A stretch of 9,482 nt of DNA from Pseudomonadota bacterium (GTDB lineage Bacteria > Pseudomonadota > Alphaproteobacteria > Caulobacterales > Caulobacteraceae). This document shows positions 7,529-9,482 of the stretch, piece by piece (positions within the stretch are counted from its first letter, which is position 1; each line of letters opens with the position of its first letter). The position numbers were made by a program, and so were the translations under genes. Location of the stretch: assembly GCA_023445705.1 (NCBI GenBank), contig JAEXKM010000448.1, positions 1-9,482 of the forward strand, read 5' to 3'. A model generated the notes under the pieces. That model saw nothing but the letters and a program-made list of their open reading frames with translations. It did no database searches and was not told where the DNA came from.

Positions 7529-7885
7529 ATGCGTATCATGGTGGTTGAAGACGACGCGCTGATCGCGCTCGACATCGTCAGCCTTCTCGAAGACATGGGT
7601 CACGAGGTCGTGGCCGAAGCCGCCGACGCCGGCACGGCCTGGACGCTGGCCTCCGACGGCCGGCCGGACGTGGCGCTGGTCGACATCCGCCTGGCCCGCA
7701 ACACCGACGGCGGCGCCCTGGCCCGCCGGCTCTACACCGACCTGGGCGTCCGCTCGCTCTTCGTCTCAGGCTCGATCACCGAGGACTTCCGCCGGTCGGT
7801 GGCCGAGATCGAGCCGGTCGGTTTCCTCGGCAAGCCCGTCACCCGTCGCACCCTTGGCGAGGCTCTCCGCACCGTTCAGCACTGA
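7529..7885 (+). CDS. Single-domain (receiver-only) response regulator
   Basis: The product is a lone receiver domain without DNA-binding or enzymatic output, so it acts as a phosphorelay shuttle, phosphate sink or by protein binding. The acidic pocket is EDD in MRIMVVEDDALIALD, the phospho-acceptor is the Asp of LVDIRL, followed by a Ser in FVSGS in place of the usual Thr/Ser switch, and by the conserved Lys of FLGKPV. FVSGS partly resembles the FATGY signature of the alphaproteobacterial FAT GUY receivers. I chose ATG at 7529 (118 residues), which gives the usual receiver N-terminus and lies 12 bases after AGGAG (7512-7516); a TTG at 7517 overlaps the kinase stop and directly abuts that AGGAG, so it is less likely. 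It is the last gene of the typA-kinase-regulator set and its stop is 4 bases from the convergent adaptor gene. Confidence 0.92.
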   Translation: MRIMVVEDDALIALDIVSLLEDMGHEVVAEAADAGTAWTLASDGRPDVALVDIRLARNTDGGALARRLYTDLGVRSLFVSGSITEDFRRSVAEIEPVGFLGKPVTRRTLGEALRTVQH

Positions 7886-7889
7886 GGCC

Positions 7890-8993
7890 TTACCGCCGGG
7901 TGTTGATGCTCACCACCGCCGACATGCCCGGCCGCAGGCGCGCGGCCGCCTCCTGGTTCGGCTCCAGGGCGATCCGGACCGGCAGGCGCTGAACCACCTT
8001 GGTGAAGTTGCCGGTCGCATTGTCCGGCTTGATCACCGCGAACTCCGACCCCGTGGCTGGCCCGATGCGCTCTACGCGCCCGCTCAGGGTGACGCCGGGC
8101 AGGGCGTCGATCCGGATACGCGCAGGCTCTCCGACCTTCACGCCCTGCATCTGGGTTTCCTTGAAGTTGGCGGTGATCCACACCTCCTCCGCGACCAGGC
8201 CCATCAACTGTGTTCCTGGCGCGACGTACTGGCCGACCCGGACGCCCACCTCGCCCACGCGCCCGTCAGTGGGCGCCGTGATCCTGGTGTTGGAGAGGTT
8301 GATCTGGGCGAGCTTCAGCGCCGCCTGCGCCTGCTCCACATTGGCCTCCAGCGCCGCGCGGTTCACGCCCACCGAACTCAGGTCCTCGTTGGCCACGCGT
8401 CCCTGCGCTTGGGCTTCGGCCACCGAAGCTTCCGCCTGCTGGACGGCGAGCCGCAGCCGATCGAGTTCCGTCGGCGCCAGCCAGCCCTGCTCCACCAGCG
8501 GCGCGGCCCGGTTGTAGTCGGCCTGGGCCTTGGCCAGCGCCGCGCGCGCGCTGCGCTCGCCTGCCCCGACCAGGCTCACATTGGCCTCGCCGCGCCGGTG
8601 CTGTTGCTCGGAATTGGCCAGGTTGGCCTTCTGCGCGGCCAGCTCGGCCTGCGCCTGTTCGACCGCCTGGCGATAGTTGCGGTCGTCGATCACCACCAGG
8701 GTCTGCCCGGCCTTCACGGGCATGAAGTCCTTCACCAGCACCTCGGTCACATAGCCGTCGAGCCGCGGACTGATGGTCGTCACATAGCCTCGAACATAGG
8801 CGTTGTCCGTGCTCTGCTCACCGGTGTTGAACGGCGGCAGGCGCCAGGCGAACAACACCAGCAACACTCCGCCCAAGGCGGCGATCACCACCGGGATCGC
8901 CGCCCTCGACCAGGGGCGACGCGGCGGCGGGCTCTCGATTTCGACGGTGTCGCTCAACTCAGGCGGCCTCGGCGGGTTGAAGTGCGGCCGCAC
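7890..8993 (-). CDS. EmrA/HlyD-family membrane fusion (periplasmic adaptor) protein
   Basis: This 367-residue adaptor should link the inner-membrane pump encoded just upstream to an outer-membrane channel for export of toxic compounds. An N-terminal cytoplasmic stretch is followed by one membrane helix (about 32-50). The first half of the lipoyl/barrel region is STDNAYVRGYVTTISPRLDG (61-80), and an Ala/Gln-rich hairpin coiled coil spans about 105-235. The second lipoyl half, TRITAPTDGRVGEVGV (236-251), leads into the beta-barrel, ending with the EmrA-like block GNFTKVVQRLPVRI. The outermost start is GTG at 8993, overlapping the pump gene by 35 bases but without a Shine-Dalgarno. An in-frame TTG at 8957, one base after the pump stop and 9 bases behind GAGG, gives a 355-residue protein starting at SDTVEIE and is equally plausible. 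Either way the two genes are coupled. Confidence 0.9.
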   Translation of the reverse strand: MRPHFNPPRPPELSDTVEIESPPPRRPWSRAAIPVVIAALGGVLLVLFAWRLPPFNTGEQSTDNAYVRGYVTTISPRLDGYVTEVLVKDFMPVKAGQTLVVIDDRNYRQAVEQAQAELAAQKANLANSEQQHRRGEANVSLVGAGERSARAALAKAQADYNRAAPLVEQGWLAPTELDRLRLAVQQAEASVAEAQAQGRVANEDLSSVGVNRAALEANVEQAQAALKLAQINLSNTRITAPTDGRVGEVGVRVGQYVAPGTQLMGLVAEEVWITANFKETQMQGVKVGEPARIRIDALPGVTLSGRVERIGPATGSEFAVIKPDNATGNFTKVVQRLPVRIALEPNQEAAARLRPGMSAVVSINTRR

Positions 8994-9482
8994 GTTCGCG
9001 CGCGTCGGTGCGCAGGCGCAGGGCCAGGAGGTAGAGGAAGACCAGCAGGGACAGCCCGGCGATCACCCGGAAGACGTCGGCATAGGCCAGGACCGTGGCC
9101 TCTCGCGTCGCCACCTGGCTCAGCAGGGCCATGCCCTCGGCCTGTCGCAGCGCCGGATCGGTGATCACGCCGCGATAGGCGCCGGCGTACTGCGCCACGC
9201 GCGCGGCCACCTGCGGATCGGACAGCATCAGGTGCTCGACGATCGCCGCCGAGTGGGCGTTCTCCCGGATCGTCATCAGCGTTCCGAGAAACGCCGATCC
9301 GGCCAGGGCGCCCAGGCTCTGCCCGGCGCCGAAGATCACCGAGAAGGAAATGATGAACTCCTGGCCCTGCTTCATCGCCCGCGAAAACCCCGCCAGCATC
9401 GCCGCGGGCAGGAAGAGGGCGCTGGCGAAGGCGATCAGGCCCTGGCTCAGATACATCTGCTCGGGCCGGGTCAGGTTGGTGA
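8959..9482 (-). CDS. EmrB-type (DHA2) MFS drug efflux pump, C-terminal part only
   Basis: Only the last 174 codons are inside the window; the gene enters from beyond base 9482. The visible part has membrane segments at about MYLSQGLIAFASALFLPAAM, FIISFSVIFGAGQSLGALAG with FLGTLM, and VIAGLSLLVFLYLLAL. Between the last two lies a long soluble loop ending in REATVLAYADVFRV. That layout, with a large loop before the final helix, is typical of 14-helix DHA2 pumps such as EmrB. The C-terminal tail is short and cytoplasmic. It precedes the adaptor gene and overlaps or abuts it, so both should be made together. In E. coli the order is adaptor then pump; here it is pump then adaptor. The substrate cannot be told. 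Confidence 0.88.
   Translation of the reverse strand, partial: TNLTRPEQMYLSQGLIAFASALFLPAAMLAGFSRAMKQGQEFIISFSVIFGAGQSLGALAGSAFLGTLMTIRENAHSAAIVEHLMLSDPQVAARVAQYAGAYRGVITDPALRQAEGMALLSQVATREATVLAYADVFRVIAGLSLLVFLYLLALRLRTDARERAAALQPAEAA

Overview
The window looks like chromosomal DNA of a high-GC alphaproteobacterium, most probably Caulobacterales (Caulobacter, Phenylobacterium or a relative). The basis is the GC-rich third codon positions, a general-stress (EcfG/sigma-T type) promoter, a candidate -10 box fitting the Caulobacter housekeeping consensus, and a HisKA_2-type sensor kinase paired with a receiver-only regulator. The genus assignment is inference. I see no phage, transposon, CRISPR array, tRNA or rRNA.

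Layout. (1) Positions 1-1670, minus strand: fmt (Met-tRNAi formyltransferase) followed by truA (tRNA pseudouridine synthase, cut by the window edge just before its stop). They overlap by one base, TAG/GTG. (2) Positions 1671-2146, plus strand: an isolated small Ala-rich lipoprotein gene. It has its own near-perfect EcfG promoter (GGAAC-N16-CGTT) and its own intrinsic terminator, and it sits between fmt and def in the opposite direction. (3) Positions 2156-3952, minus strand: rmuC then def (peptide deformylase). (4) Positions 3953-4374: a 422-base gap. It holds a minus-strand intrinsic terminator with a 12-U tail that no protein gene feeds into, two stem-loops just upstream of it, and a plausible promoter, together reading as an unannotated small RNA of about 90 nt with anti-Shine-Dalgarno (CCUCCC) character. 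The rest of the gap is dense in perfect palindromes. (5) Positions 4375-7885, plus strand: typA/bipA, a CHASE3 membrane histidine kinase and a single-domain response regulator. The three are tightly packed, with stop/start overlap at the first junction and near-overlap at the second. (6) Positions 7890-9482, minus strand: an EmrB-type MFS pump (C-terminal part only) followed by an EmrA/HlyD-type adaptor, converging on the regulator gene with 4 bases between them.

How the genes work together. Fmt adds and Def removes the N-terminal formyl group of nascent proteins, TruA modifies tRNA anticodon arms and TypA is a ribosome-associated GTPase, so much of the window serves translation. Around this core sit stress and envelope functions: the stress-promoter lipoprotein, the two-component pair coupled to typA, and the export pump. 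The most promising undescribed elements are the candidate small RNA upstream of rmuC, the stress-controlled repeat lipoprotein, and the coupling of typA to a sensor kinase/receiver pair.
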